DNA of 64,000 nucleotides from Skeletonema tropicum (GCA_037178625.1 CM074132.1:3906001-3970000); one strand, 5' to 3'; shown: positions 1 through 12,130, counted from the first letter of the stretch. Made by a program: numbers and translations. The notes: a model not told the origin generated them from the sequence alone.

Positions 1-1410
1 ACTACCATCATCGTGGAATAACTCCATTGCTTTGATGAAGAGGCCATAGGTATAGGACTTTGGACCACGTCGCAATTTCAGAGGAGGAAGATCTTCCTTT
101 AATTCAATTTCTACCACATCGTTGCAAGAGCCTTCACGTTGGTATTCGATGCACAATCATCGTAGCAAAATCAATTTCAATTAGTGAACAAGTTCACGTG
201 CGCAATTCATACTCATCATAAGAAAAAAGGTCTAGAGAAGAAACACTCCCAATCCAATTCACTTACCATCAGGCTCGACGTTATCAACAATACAAAATCC
301 ATATCTCCCCAATAATGTAGTATTGCTCTTGGCGCCGTAAGTCATCTGTAGTTTTGTTCCATTCGCTACGATTGATTGACCTGCTGTTACTTTGACACCA
401 CCACTCCTAACACCACCGCCGTGGTGGTTCCTTAAATTAGAAATAGCACTTGTTGCGTCATCAATAGCTGTCTTGATTCGCTTCGTTGATGGTTCTTCTC
501 CGTCACTGCTCCCATCATGTTTATCCGTCTTTTCACCTTCGTGATACCTCTCATATCGAACATGAGCCACACACCCATCGTCACCATTTTTGACTCCATG
601 CCCTCTCACATGGTTCAACAAATCCAACAATGGAATCATAACATCCACACCATCATATCCCAATCCATCAAATCCACGTGAGGTAACGAGTGCCATCATG
701 TTGTCGTATTGTTCACATGTTGGAAATAAGGATGATTGACTCGTCTGCTTCTGATCATCTTTAGTTGCTGTATTGCTCTGCTGTTCTAATGTCTCTTTTT
801 GTTGTTGTTGCATCCAAGCAGTCTTGATCAATTCATATTCACACTTGATACCCTTCTGCTCGTTGACGATTCGTTTGTATAACGATGTGCCTTGGAGGCG
901 TCGCTTTAGAGTTTCAGCGTCCCATTGCCTTGGTAACAGCTGAAGATTATTGCACGCGGAGCATTTGTCAGCATCGTTCGTTGAATAGACTGGTAGAGTG
1001 GCAAGATATGGCTCATAAAAAGATGGCGATTGTCGCTTCCTTTGCTGCTGACGAGCAAGAAAGAGAGCCAACACAACATCCTGAGCATCATGATACAACG
1101 ATGCCTCGGCTTCGAGAGAATGGACCACTGCAAACAACGACTTGCCAAATTCTTCATCTGTCTCTACAGAGTGAAGGGATGGTAAGCATGCATCGGGTAT
1201 TCGCAGCAATGTGGTCCCAGCATCGACCGCACCGCCGCTGCAGCTTGATGGGTCGAAATATACCTGTCGCTGTGATTCATTGTAGCTCAATTGAGAATGG
1301 ACGAATCCTCCACTGCCCTGGATCCATCTCTTAGCGTTGCTCCAGATACTATCGGTGCAAGAGTTGATGCCATCATTGGCCTGGGCAACCTGCTTTGTCC
1401 CGCTGAGCAT
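1..1410 (-). CDS. SET-domain protein lysine methyltransferase, 5' part (gene continues beyond window)
   Basis: Exon 1 runs from the ATG at 1410 down to 267. A GTAAGT donor (266-261) starts a 135-bp intron ending in AG at 133-132. Exon 2 begins at 131 and continues in phase past base 1, so the 3' end is missing. The protein resembles the SETD3/SETD4/SETD6 and Rubisco LSMT branch of SET methyltransferases, which methylate lysine or histidine of non-histone proteins using S-adenosylmethionine. Supporting motifs are SRGF (about 244-247), LLDLLNH (261-267, the family's NH motif) and the YGxKSN-like tract YGAKSN followed by LLGRYGF (about 358-374). Long Gln-rich and charged inserts lie between the motifs. 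Exon 2 reads as the start of a C-terminal substrate-binding domain. Substrate and compartment cannot be told. The start was chosen as the first ATG; an earlier spliced exon is possible. Confidence 0.85.
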
Positions 1411-4395
1411 GATGGATAAATAGATCGCATTGAAGAATGATACAACACCTCGTGTGACGGTCGGTGGAGGTGATGCACGCAGATCGTTCTGGCCGAGATT
1501 GTTTGTGGGGCTTTATCTAGGGGGGGGCATTTCATAAAAAGGGTTAGATAGAGGTTAAAATATAGTACTAATTCCAACGTATTTTTGATTGCCGGAGACG
1601 TTTCGAAGCGGTTCTTAAATTTTTTTGTGGAGGTGTACAGTCAGACCGAAACTCCATTTCATTCGACAAAGTTGTCGATGCCATGCTCATCGGGAACAAG
1701 GCAGCCGGTGTTCTGGTCAAGAAGCATTAAATTATACTAGCGTTTCAAAAGAAAACCAGACCGTGGTGACATCTTAAATACATTGTGGGAGGTCACCACG
1801 GTGGCCGATTTTCGAAAATTCCCCGAACGGACGAGATATTTCAGACCAAAACAACCATCACCACGATGAAAATTGTGCTGCCCGGATTGATCGTCCTCTC
1901 CACCAATACTATCTCCACCCCTCCCATATTAATCTGATCAGATGTCATCTATATGATGCTTACAAAGTTGCTGTGCGTTTCTGGATTCAGAATCGCCCCA
2001 GAACTCAATAAATAACACTCCAGGCACGTGTCGAGATCGGTCGGTCGGCACAACATTTCGGGGGGAGAATTCAATTATTGGAACATAGATTATGCACGAA
2101 GCAATCGACTTCACATCATCCGCCTCCTTTAGGCTATATAAGTCGATTGTTATGCGGGTTGTGGATGATATTTCATAGAGCGGACATGATATTGGAGTAT
2201 CTCTCACGAATTTATTCCACAAAGAAGTGCCCAACACGTGCATTATTCGACAATCTAGTGAAGAGGGGCGGATAATACCCAAATGAGCCGCATCTACTGT
2301 TAGTTTGGGCTATGGTGGGTGTCTGGTTCAGTTGGTAATGGACGAAATTGATGATTACCATGGCATCAGCTCTTCATACATTACGGGCGCAATCATGAAA
2401 ATCCATCAATTTCCGTGCGGCATTTTTCGTTTCGCAGGCACGAACTACATCCATCGGATCTCAATGCCCAAAACAGCTTTGTATATACCATGGCTAGAGG
2501 AGGATGTCTTTGCATTGTTGTTCTATCAGAATAGGAGGAGATATACGCAATCCTACCCTCTCCACTAGCGCAGATGAGAACTCAACGCATGCTGACAGAT
2601 CCGTGTACTTTGGGATTGCTACGGATAATTCAACCTCATTTCACCACATGACATCCTTCTATAGGTTATATGAAGTGATGTGAAGCAGCTTATTACGGTA
2701 TGTAGTCTATGATGTAAGAGACATAGCCCCATAACACAAAAATTCGATTATTTTGGAGAGCTAAATTTGACACCTAAATTTGCAAATATTACAAGAGACA
2801 ATCAATACGTGACACATAGATCCGCGCAAACAATGCCTCTATATACGCCGAGAGTAGTTGCTGTCCTTTTCGTTGTTAATAATCATCTCGTCATGCTATT
2901 GCAGAATATACGAGCGAAAATTCATGAGAGTCGATTCGGATGTCATGCTTCGCTCACGGGATATATCACTGCTATGACGACCGGAACGGGCACTCCAGTC
3001 TTTGCGGATCCACCTCATATATTAATAGAAAGAGATTGTGTGCTGACTTGGGTGTATTACGTTTCAAGTGGGATGATATGCTCCATTTTCATGGTGATGA
3101 CTGATATTGTGGCCACTTGCCAGCTCAATCTATATGATTACAGTGCAGGAACACGAATGAATAGCCCAAAATTTTATCAAATATCATTGTATATACACTG
3201 GTACATGAGTTCAGCATATAGTTTACATCATGAGATGAGTATTATCTGTGGTAAGCGACGATAGGGGCAAAGATGCCATGGTTGAAGCCATTTGTCTTGT
3301 GAGATCTGATGATGGATGGCGCCATTATTTTCATAACCGGTTGGTATCCTCCTACTAATAGCCATATGTAATTCCAACATACGGTAAGTAAATTCCAATA
3401 CCAGATGAGTGATTTTCTTGTAATTGTATCTATTGATATCTTCGACCATGGTGGTGCTATGATCATAATTCTTCCTATAAATCACTTCTAATACCCTTAG
3501 GTATGCATATAATCACTTGGTCGATGTTTTTTGGCAGCATAAAAAATTCAGAAAGTTATGAAAACACCCCCTAACTTAAGTTTAGTGTTGAGAAGCATTG
3601 CGTCGCCTTCCATCCTCCAAATACATAGATTGTATCCAATCTGCAACGTCACAAAACTCTTCCCATCAAAATAGCAGTGTCCTAGTCGAAAGATGAGAGA
3701 GAAGTACATAATGTACTTATACACATCAAATCACCTAGCGTAGACCATTCTCCTGTAGAGTCGTAAGAGGAAGGACCTAGAGCTACAGCTGCTACAAGAG
3801 TTGAGTTTCCCTGGTATGGATAATTTATTTCCTTGTTTCTGAGTCTTACAAGTGAGATTGAATGCCTCTGGCTCTGGACGATTGATGAATTGCAAGAGAA
3901 GATTCGGTACCGATGTGAAAAGGCTTGATACATACTGTTTTATCATTTCTGTGTTCTCCAAGCACGAAAGCAACCATTTGCCAATACGTATTAGGAACTA
4001 CTAGCTTCACTTTTCAAGTTTCAAATGGACCTTCATTCTTGTAGTACACAACTCAAAGTGGAGAGATGACGATGGATTTCCTTCTTGTGTGTGGCTTTAG
4101 GTTAGCTAATTTCTGTGCTACGGTAACTACGTATCACTGGTATCTTGGCGGCAAATTTTTCAATTTGATGTAAATGTCTCATTGTCAATCACTCCCTTCT
4201 CAGACGAAAAGCTGCCTTCAGGATTTTTCACTTGAACTGGGACTGCAAGTGATATTGCGACAAGTTGTTAAATGACTCACGGTCTTGCTTCTCTTCTCCT
4301 GAAGAAAAGCTGCCATTCGCTTAAGTTGATTGGAAGTTGGGCTTCTCAGCTCATGTGAGTAAGACTAAGTATAAACAGCGCAACTACTTGAGTCA
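1411..4395. other. Gene-poor stretch, no feature recognised
   Basis: About 3 kb between the methyltransferase start and the Cys/His-repeat gene. Short open frames occur on both strands, the longest 165 codons at 2767-3264 (+), but none has recognisable domains, convincing splice context or protein-like composition. The first few hundred bases upstream of 1410 must hold the methyltransferase promoter. Decayed mobile DNA is possible, but I saw no terminal repeats. Confidence 0.5.
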
Positions 4396-5148
4396 ATGTT
4401 GTTACACTGTGATGACCGCTGCATAGATCGTAGGAGCAACAAACTCAAAATGAAAGAAGGCGAGGAGGAAGACTATGCTGTCCTCATTTATCAAGATACC
4501 ATGCGTAGGAGGGCTGAGGCGGCTATGGCAGCTGTCGAGATGAATGATTGTATTTCCTTCAATACATCATCTGTATCAAATGATGGGGCTATCCGCAGAA
4601 CTTCAACTCGAACTTCGGCTGGAGCTGCTCGGAATGATTCTATGGATGTAGTGGGAGGCAAACTAGCCGTAACGAAGAGACGGCGGAAACCATCCGAAGT
4701 TCATGACGATGAGCAGGCTCAAAAGAAAGGTGTAAAATACAGGCGCAGCAAGAAGTTATGTTCCACGAATGGGTGCCCAAACACACCGCGGCGAGGAGGA
4801 TCATGCTGCAGGCATGGATAAAGGATACTATGCAGCTTTCAGGGATGTACGAATCAAGCTCAAAAGAGAGGAGTGTGCATCAGGCATGGGGCAAAGAAGA
4901 GACAATGCAGCAGCGAAGGATGTACGAATCAAGCACAGAAGGGAGGAGTGTGCTGCAGGCATGGAGGAAAGAGACTCTGCAGAATCGAAGGATGTACAAA
5001 TCAAACTCTTACGGGAGGAGTGTGCATCAGACATGGAGCAAAGAAGCACAAGCGATGCAGCAGCGAAGGATGTACAGTGCAACCTCTTCAGGCCGGAGTG
5101 TGCATGAGGTATGGCCATGTAGAAGCGGAAGATGTCAAATCACACTGA
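4396..5148 (+). pseudogene. Cys/His-repeat (WRKY19-like repeat) protein interrupted by an in-frame TAA
   Basis: ATG at 4396 gives a 141-residue product that stops at TAA 4819-4821, directly after the first Cys/His repeat. The same frame then stays open to TGA at 5146-5148 and encodes four more copies of the repeat. Each unit has the spacing C-x4-C-x9-C-x2-H-G, as in CSSEGC...GGVCCRHG. Such tandem units occur in diatom and oomycete proteins often labelled WRKY19-like; they probably bind zinc, but their role is unproven. The N-terminal part is acidic then basic, with a KRRRKP-type nuclear-localisation-like stretch. The most economical reading is a five-repeat gene of about 250 codons inactivated or shortened by one nonsense change. 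A sequencing error or stop read-through are alternatives. No intron fits around the stop. Confidence 0.7.
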
Positions 5149-5335
5149 AAGAGAGCATGGAGATTGAAACTATGTGAGAGTCATGTCGCTCAACTATGGG
5201 ACCATGCCCAAGGGTGAAGCCGCGCCAGTGCTCAGTGGCCTCTGGATTCTCTCTCTATTTAATTCCTATCTTCCATCTAGGCATTTTAAGTATGTATTCA
5301 AATTTAAGTTCCATGCAAGTACGTTGTTCTCCCCA

Positions 5336-8300
5336 CTATGCATCACCAAGATGCAGGACGATCACACTGATATTATCATAGCTGCCCTTCTTCAAAGCCT
5401 GTCCACACAAGTTCTTCGCAACTTCGTCTGCTTTATATCCTGCTTTCCTCATGAGCACCGCCTCCTTTCCTACCTCTTCGCTTGACATTACCTCAAAGAG
5501 CCCATCACACGCTAGCACTAGAGAATTGTACTGCCGTCCAGCCAGTGCAGTTTTTAGATTGATATTTGTAATGTCCGGATCGCTAACAATCCCCTTTGAT
5601 GTCACGTATGTCCCCTCGAGCGAGCGACAAAGCGCATACTGAAAGTCTCCCACCCTCAAATACGATCCAGACACGGAACACTCAGGAATCGAATAATCCA
5701 ATCCTAGCTCTTTACCCAGAGACAGACGCTCAATCTCTATCGTGTCGTCAGGTGAATGATCTCTGGTTTCAAATACGACCACCGAGCCATCTCCGATGAC
5801 TGGTTCTCCTACGAGCATCGTTCTACTATCACCACAGTTGAGAATGGTTAATTCGTTGGCCCCATTTGGATTCATTGATATTGCCGCGATTGTTGCGGTG
5901 GTCCCAGCTACTGAAATGACGAAATAAGAGGTTAGAGGCGCTGACATATACATTTGTGTTCATGTACATAGAAGTAGTATCAAATAGTCAAGTAGATAAA
6001 CTCACCAATAAGACCAATCGAGCCGGTCTCGGCAAATAGAATTCCCTCTAATGGATCATAATCGACAACGCACTCGCCATTCTCATCACACCCATTTTTA
6101 TACAAATCACACGTCCTTCTCCAGCTTTGCTGTAGAGATTCTCTAATGACAGAGTCACTTCGTCCATTTGAGGTTAATAATTCCTCTCTAAACAAGCTAG
6201 GAAGCACGTTCGACACACTTTCACTGGCAGCGGGACCAGCATGCCCATCAAATACACCAGCGAGGAGGACATCACCGCTGACGTCATTTTTGATCTCATG
6301 TAGAACTGCAAAGAAGTTGCGAAAAGGATCACGTTAGAGAGCTGCAACTTACCAGTACAAAAATTGAAGTAGCACTAGAGATCAAATCACCCACTTACCG
6401 AACGAGTCTTCTTGGTTCCCTCGACGCCCTTTGCTCTTCCAGGTACCTTGGCTAACAACCTGTTTAAAAGAATGGCCGCCTTTGTTGTTTTGATCCATCA
6501 GGACTTGCTCATTTAACTTCGACAGTCGATCGAAATGGAGTTTCAGTGTCCCTCCTGATCGCGGTTGCCGTTGAATCTGAGGTAATAGGCACGAGAGAAG
6601 GGCTACATCATTTAGCATAGACCATAGGTCGACGTTCAGAATTAACATAGATCCACTTACCAAATCTACAGCAGCTTCGTACCCTGCATTTGTGAATGGG
6701 AGCTCACCAACTCCCCTCAATCGATCGCCCACTTCAAATATGCCCAATTTATCCGCTTGACCATTTGTATTCCACCCTCTTACGAATACCTCTCCAGGGG
6801 AAGCGAATTTTGTTGCTTCCTTCCATTTTTCTTTTGCCTCATCACTCATATCACTGTCTTCAATACTATAGTCACCAGATGCCTCTGCGAGGACAAGACC
6901 AGCTGGAACACCTGCCTTAAACGAAGCCAAAAAGTGCAGAGGACGAGGTCGACTATCATCCTGCCCATCTCCATAACTAATCGTGCCAAATGAATCAATA
7001 ACACTTTCAAAGTATTCTTCTTCTCTTGCAACAAGTGCGATCGTCTCATCCGACCAATCCATTTCACCACTCCGTAATGCCAATATCTCATTTAAGCGTG
7101 CCAATGCCATGGAAGACGAAATACGATTCAATGGATCAGGCTGAAGCATTTGCTTCAGCAGCGCCCAAAGCCCCCGTCGTTCACCCAGATATTCCAAAGC
7201 ATCATCAAATCCCAATGGGCGCATCAACTTGGCCCGTAAACTATTCTCAAGCCAGGTATCTAAATCATAATCTGCCTCTCGCAATTGTTGAGTGAAGCCT
7301 GCATCGGTCCGTTCTTCATCCAATAGATTGAAAAGTAGTTGACACATGACTAGAGCAGCTGAAAAGACATCGAATGCCAATGGGTTTTCATCCAATTTAA
7401 TAAATGTTTCGGGAGCACTGTAGATTGGCGAGATGGGAGCTATACCCTCGTCGAAGCCTACACGTCGTTGTTGTTGTGGTTGTTGGAGACCTGCGGCAGC
7501 ATTAGAGAAGAAGATATTTCCAATGACATTATTTTGTTGGCTGGGCTTAGCAGGAGATGATAGGTCGAGATCTGCGGCGCTGCCAAAGTCGATGAGTAGT
7601 AAACGATTGTTTATACCGTCGCAAAGAAGATTACTGGGTTTGACTGAAAGGGGTCGTGACGGATTGAAGAAGTTAGGTGATACATGGGGTACATCAAGCG
7701 CAGCAATATTAACAGCGATTATTACACGTCCAAAACAAACCACTTACCATCACGATGCACAATATTCGACGCATGAATTACCTTTAAATCCTCCAATATT
7801 GAAACAAAAATGGCATCCAGCGTATCCCCAAATTTCTTCGATGGTAGATTCATCGCAGTGGCAATATCTTCCAAATGATGATGATTATCTCCATCTTGCT
7901 CTTCTAGGTGCTGATCATCCCTCCAATCCATCTGTGTTTGTTGAAAGAACAGATGATAATTTGTAGAGTGTTAGCGTGGAGAAAACGAGATTTGAAACAT
8001 TTAGGATAGTTAGATTGATAGATAGAGAGAGAGAGAGAGCGAGAGTGAGTGTGTGTGTATATATACTCACCTGCATTGCATCCAATAAAGTCAACGCTGT
8101 CAATGACTCCTCATCACCACCAAACGAACCCGAGGGAATGTATTCAAACACCATCCATTCCTGCAGTTCTTCCTTGCTATCCCCGCCATTAATTATGGAA
8201 AAGATGTTGTTAGTTTCAGTAGTACTTTCAGATGTCCCAATCTTTCCGTAGCCAGGTACAATAATTTCCCCTCCCTCATTGTTATCAGTGTTGTCAACTG

Positions 8301-9198
8301 CTGCTGCTGCTGCTGCGGATCGAAAGACTCCCTTGAATTGTGGTGTGACGTGACAATTCGAATATCCTTCTTCGTCTTGTTCGTCTTTGTCTTTCCTACT
8401 CATCTGAGACGATGATGCCAGCTTTTGAACAATATGCCGCTCCACATTCCAATAGTATCGACATCTTTCCGCCCTTTCCTTCATCTTGTCACTGCTGCTG
8501 CTCTTGTTATCATTATCATCGTCGTCGCTGCCCTCTTGCGCCACGCCCGTAGCTTGAGCAAGACCAGTTCTCTGAACATCACTCGCGCTCTTATTATTAG
8601 TATTATTGTTATTGTTATTATTATCATCATCATCCAGCTGCATCACTGCCATGGGAACATTCATTTCAATTTCGGAGAGTGTCCATGCCCTTTTGACAAT
8701 GTACATGTACCTTTCAACATTTCTCTTTACATCACTGTCGATATCGATATCGTTATGCAGGTGGGCAATGTGAACAGTGCCATAGGCGCCACTGCCAACT
8801 CGTTTGCCTATTGATAATCGCAGCTGATCAGTGAAACTGAAACTGATCCCGCCAGTGTTAGTTTCATCTGGTGAGCTGTCTTTTTCTTCATTTTCATTTG
8901 AATTTGGCAGCAAAGAAGATTGCAGCTGCCATTGTAGCTGTGATGACAATGACACCGGCCAAACACGGGACACCTCAGAAGAAGAATGATACAATCGATA
9001 TCGCCGAGAGTTGATGTTGGAATTGATGGGTGCCGGTGCCGATGTCGATGTCAGCCACCCGGATGATGGTGATGTTGCCGCTGAGAGGAAAATCACGAGA
9101 ACGAGACCAATCAAGCGACAACTGAGACTGCTGAGCAGCAGGGACAGGGACAGGGACAGGGCGGGGGCTACCAATACCAATACCGATACCGACGCCAT
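5336..9198 (-). CDS. Kinase-PDZ-PP2C fusion protein (STN7/STN8-like kinase plus protein phosphatase), 6 exons, 1115 aa
   Basis: Exons on the minus strand: 9198-8071, 7931-7748, 7643-6661, 6576-6399, 6305-6006, 5910-5336. All introns are GT-AG, phases agree, and the total is 3348 nt. Residues 1-40 are strongly hydrophobic (signal peptide or first part of a plastid presequence). Kinase: Gly loop GSGAYG near 135-140, Lys169 in YIVKR, Glu253 in NVERHI, HRDVKPSN at 435-442, DFG at 456-458, SAPE segment. The C-lobe run with QLREADYDLDTW resembles STN7/STN8 thylakoid kinases. A PDZ-like domain lies at about 700-785 (VRGWNTNGQA, GDRL). PP2C: RRGNQED (816-822), FDGHAG (843-848), GTTATIAA (927-934), GDSR (951-954), ACDG (1058-1061), SYDNIS (1101-1106), so the metal-binding Asp residues are present. 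Predicted to phosphorylate and dephosphorylate proteins, perhaps antenna or photosystem proteins; the substrate and plastid location are inference. Intron 1 holds AG/GT simple repeats. Confidence 0.9.
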
Positions 9199-9683
9199 AC
9201 TTATTTAGAAGTGAAAGTAGCGCTGTACTGTAGCTGTAGCTGTAGCTGTAGTAATGTTAATGATGATTGATGTGAACGATGTCCGTGCATGTTGGACCGA
9301 GCGAGCCGAACGCTGAGTTGTGAGTTGGCAGCTGGCAGCTCGCGGACTAGGAGTAGCTATTTATTTGAGATGGACATCTTGATTCTTGACACGCTGTGAC
9401 AATTATAATTGGATTGTTAGTTGGGAAAGCACAAACTCCTAGCGTAGGCCTTTGCAAAACCTCACTTCTTCTGAATTCAAAATCAGCCAGAATTCACAAG
9501 AAACATCATCACCATGGCCAGCCATGGCGGCCCTTTCACACGATCGTCCCAATGAAGGCAAACGACGACTAAATAGAAGTAGAAACGCAGCTGAGATCAC
9601 GTGGTCGTTACTGATAACCATGCCAGCCGTATGCTCTAGTTGTTACCTAAGTATCACGAATGAGTGAACTGACGCGCTGAAAA
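9199..9683. promoter_or_regulatory. Divergent promoter region between kinase-phosphatase and SAP-domain genes
   Basis: The 485 bp between the two divergent start codons must hold both 5' regions. It contains a CTGTAG hexanucleotide tract beside the kinase end and a GC-poor middle with TATTTATTT. No core element can be assigned confidently. The region is copied in units 2-9 and cut off in unit 10 at 25863, so the locus carries about ten kinase-side copies. Confidence 0.6.
9228..9251. repeat. CTGTAG hexanucleotide repeat, variable between array units
   Basis: Four copies of CTGTAG in unit 1. Counts for units 1 to 10 are 4, 6, 6, 4, 4, 5, 5, 5, 4, 5. This tract explains nearly all length variation between the shortened units. 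Confidence 0.95.
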
Positions 9684-10685
9684 ATGACGAAACAAAACGA
9701 TGTGCACAACAACAACAACAACAACAAATCACCTGTCGACGTGGACAATCTAGACTGGAATGAGCTGCGCAAAACAGTCAAACAATATGGACTCTCCTCT
9801 TCCGGCAAAAAGGTTGATTTGCAGCAACGGTTGAAGAATTGTTATTTGCAGGAGGAGGCAGCCGCTGAGAAAGAAGTAGTGACAAAGCCGGTGGCAGTAG
9901 CATTAGATGTGGCTGCGGCTGCGGCTGCGGATGATGACAAAGAGTCAAATAAGAATGATGTAGTAGTAGACGCAACAGCAACACCCAAAATATCCGCCGA
10001 ACAACGTCGTCGAATGGAAGAAAATCGAAAGAGGGCACTTGAAATTCGACAAACGAAGGAACAAAAGAGGCTCAAGGCATCCAGTAACAACTCAGTAACT
10101 GAAACTGCGAATCATATTACACCGTCGGCAACGGCTGTCAAACGAAATAATCCGTACAAGAATCCGTATGCAAAAAAAGCAAGAAGCACTCCTGCTACTA
10201 CGATGTCCACACCACCAGCAGCAGCAGCAGCAGCGCAATCTTCCTCTTCTCCTGTCATCACAGCAGCGGTGACAGTGTCGGCTACAAAGAAGCAAGTTAT
10301 TGCACCAAACAAGAAGCCTCCATCATCAATCCCACCAGTAGTCAGCGCATGGGGTGACTGCCGCCTAGATCTATGGGAGGCAGCATGCCAATGTGGAGGA
10401 GCAGCCGAACACTCCCCCGATGTTCGCATGTGTAGATGCGGTGCAGCACTTGATGCCGGATTAGACTGCCAGGGTTGTGGAGGTGGTGTACTGCTAATCC
10501 TTCTTCGTCTTGTTCGTCTTTGTCTTTCCTACTCATCTGAGACGATGATGCCAGCTTTTGAACAATATGCCGCTCCACATTCCAATAGTATCGACATCTT
10601 TCCGCCCTTTCCTTCATCTTGTCACTGCTGCTGCTCTTGTTATCATTATCATCGTCGTCGCTGCCCTCTTGCGCCACGCCCGTAG
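9684..10685 (+). CDS. SAP-domain protein, 5' part fused to junction sequence (probably truncated)
   Basis: ATG at 9684, divergent from the kinase gene. Residues about 22-56 form a SAP domain (DNLDWNELRK then GLSSSGKKVDLQQRL), a small helical module that binds AT-rich DNA in chromatin and repair proteins. Around residue 110 comes RRRMEENRKRALEIRQ, a charged helix resembling N-terminal repeats of XPA or SMARCAL1-type repair proteins, followed by a Lys/Arg-rich NNPYKNPYAKK region and low-complexity Ala/Ser/Pro. After about residue 223 the frame enters a segment of unknown origin (to 10496) and then the antisense of the second kinase exon copy. The last 110 residues are therefore probably not native. 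No 3' part of the gene is visible in the window, so the intact product is unknown. Confidence 0.65.
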   Translation: MTKQNDVHNNNNNNKSPVDVDNLDWNELRKTVKQYGLSSSGKKVDLQQRLKNCYLQEEAAAEKEVVTKPVAVALDVAAAAAADDDKESNKNDVVVDATATPKISAEQRRRMEENRKRALEIRQTKEQKRLKASSNNSVTETANHITPSATAVKRNNPYKNPYAKKARSTPATTMSTPPAAAAAAQSSSSPVITAAVTVSATKKQVIAPNKKPPSSIPPVVSAWGDCRLDLWEAACQCGGAAEHSPDVRMCRCGAALDAGLDCQGCGGGVLLILLRLVRLCLSYSSETMMPAFEQYAAPHSNSIDIFPPFPSSCHCCCSCYHYHRRRCPLAPRP

Positions 10686-11331
10686 CTTGAGCAAGACCAG
10701 TTCTCTGAACATCACTCGCGCTCTTATTATTAGTATTATTGTTATTGTTATTATTATCATCATCATCCAGCTGCATCACTGCCATGGGAACATTCATTTC
10801 AATTTCGGAGAGTGTCCATGCCCTTTTGACAATGTACATGTACCTTTCAACATTTCTCTTTACATCACTGTCGATATCGATATCGTTATGCAGGTGGGCA
10901 ATGTGAACAGTGCCATAGGCGCCACTGCCAACTCGTTTGCCTATTGATAATCGCAGCTGATCAGTGAAACTGAAACTGATCCCGCCAGTGTTAGTTTCAT
11001 CTGGTGAGCTGTCTTTTTCTTCATTTTCATTTGAATTTGGCAGCAAAGAAGATTGCAGCTGCCATTGTAGCTGTGATGACAATGACACCGGCCAAACACG
11101 GGACACCTCAGAAGAAGAATGATACAATCGATATCGCCGAGAGTTGATGTTGGAATTGATGGGTGCCGGTGCCGATGTCGATGTCAGCCACCCGGATGAT
11201 GGTGATGTTGCCGCTGAGAGGAAAATCACGAGAACGAGACCAATCAAGCGACAACTGAGACTGCTGAGCAGCAGGGACAGGGACAGGGACAGGGCGGGGG
11301 CTACCAATACCAATACCGATACCGACGCCAT
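10342..11331 (-). pseudogene. Truncated kinase copy 2 (first exon only)
   Basis: The 329-codon frame repeats the native first exon up to the DEQDEEG tract (about residue 278), then runs 51 codons through the antisense of the junction segment. It keeps the leader, Gly loop, Lys and alpha-C Glu but lacks the hinge, catalytic loop and exon-1 donor. The facing SAP start at 11829 now reads only 15 codons because of the 356-bp deletion. Six CTGTAG repeats. Confidence 0.85.
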
Positions 11332-12130
11332 ACTTATTTAGAAGTGAAAGTAGCGCTGTACTGTAGCTGTAGCTGTAGCTGTAGCTGTAGCTGTAGTAAT
11401 GTTAATGATGATTGATGTGAACGATGTCCGTGCATGTTGGACCGAGCGAGCCGAACGCTGAGTTGTGAGTTGGCAGCTGGCAGCTCGCGGACTAGGAGTA
11501 GCTATTTATTTGAGATGGACATCTTGATTCTTGACACGCTGTGACAATTATAATTGGATTGTTAGTTGGGAAAGCACAAACTCCTAGCGTAGGCCTTTGC
11601 AAAACCTCACTTCTTCTGAATTCAAAATCAGCCAGAATTCACAAGAAACATCATCACCATGGCCAGCCATGGCGGCCCTTTCACACGATCGTCCCAATGA
11701 AGGCAAACGACGACTAAATAGAAGTAGAAACGCAGCTGAGATCACGTGGTCGTTACTGATAACCATGCCAGCCGTATGCTCTAGTTGTTACCTAAGTATC
11801 ACGAATGAGTGAACTGACGCGCTGAAAAATGACGAAACAAAACGATGTAACAAAAGAGGCTCAAGGCATCCAGTAACAACTCAGTAACTGAAACTGCGAA
11901 TCATATTACACCGTCGGCAACGGCTGTCAAACGAAATAATCCGTACAAGAATCCGTATGCAAAAAAAGCAAGAAGCACTCCTGCTACTACGATGTCCACA
12001 CCACCAGCAGCAGCAGCAGCAGCGCAATCTTCCTCTTCTCCTGTCATCACAGCAGCGGTGACAGTGTCGGCTACAAAGAAGCAAGTTATTGCACCAAACA
12101 AGAAGCCTCCATCATCAATCCCACCAGTAG

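Noticed and set aside
8425..8814. Plus-strand 129-codon frames opposite each kinase exon (also at 10558, 12347 and so on)
   Set aside because: Antisense shadows of the kinase exon; Ile/Val runs come from AT-rich codons for Asn/Asp on the coding strand.
10112..10429. Minus-strand 105-codon frame and its copies
   Set aside because: Antisense of the Ala/Ser-rich SAP coding region.
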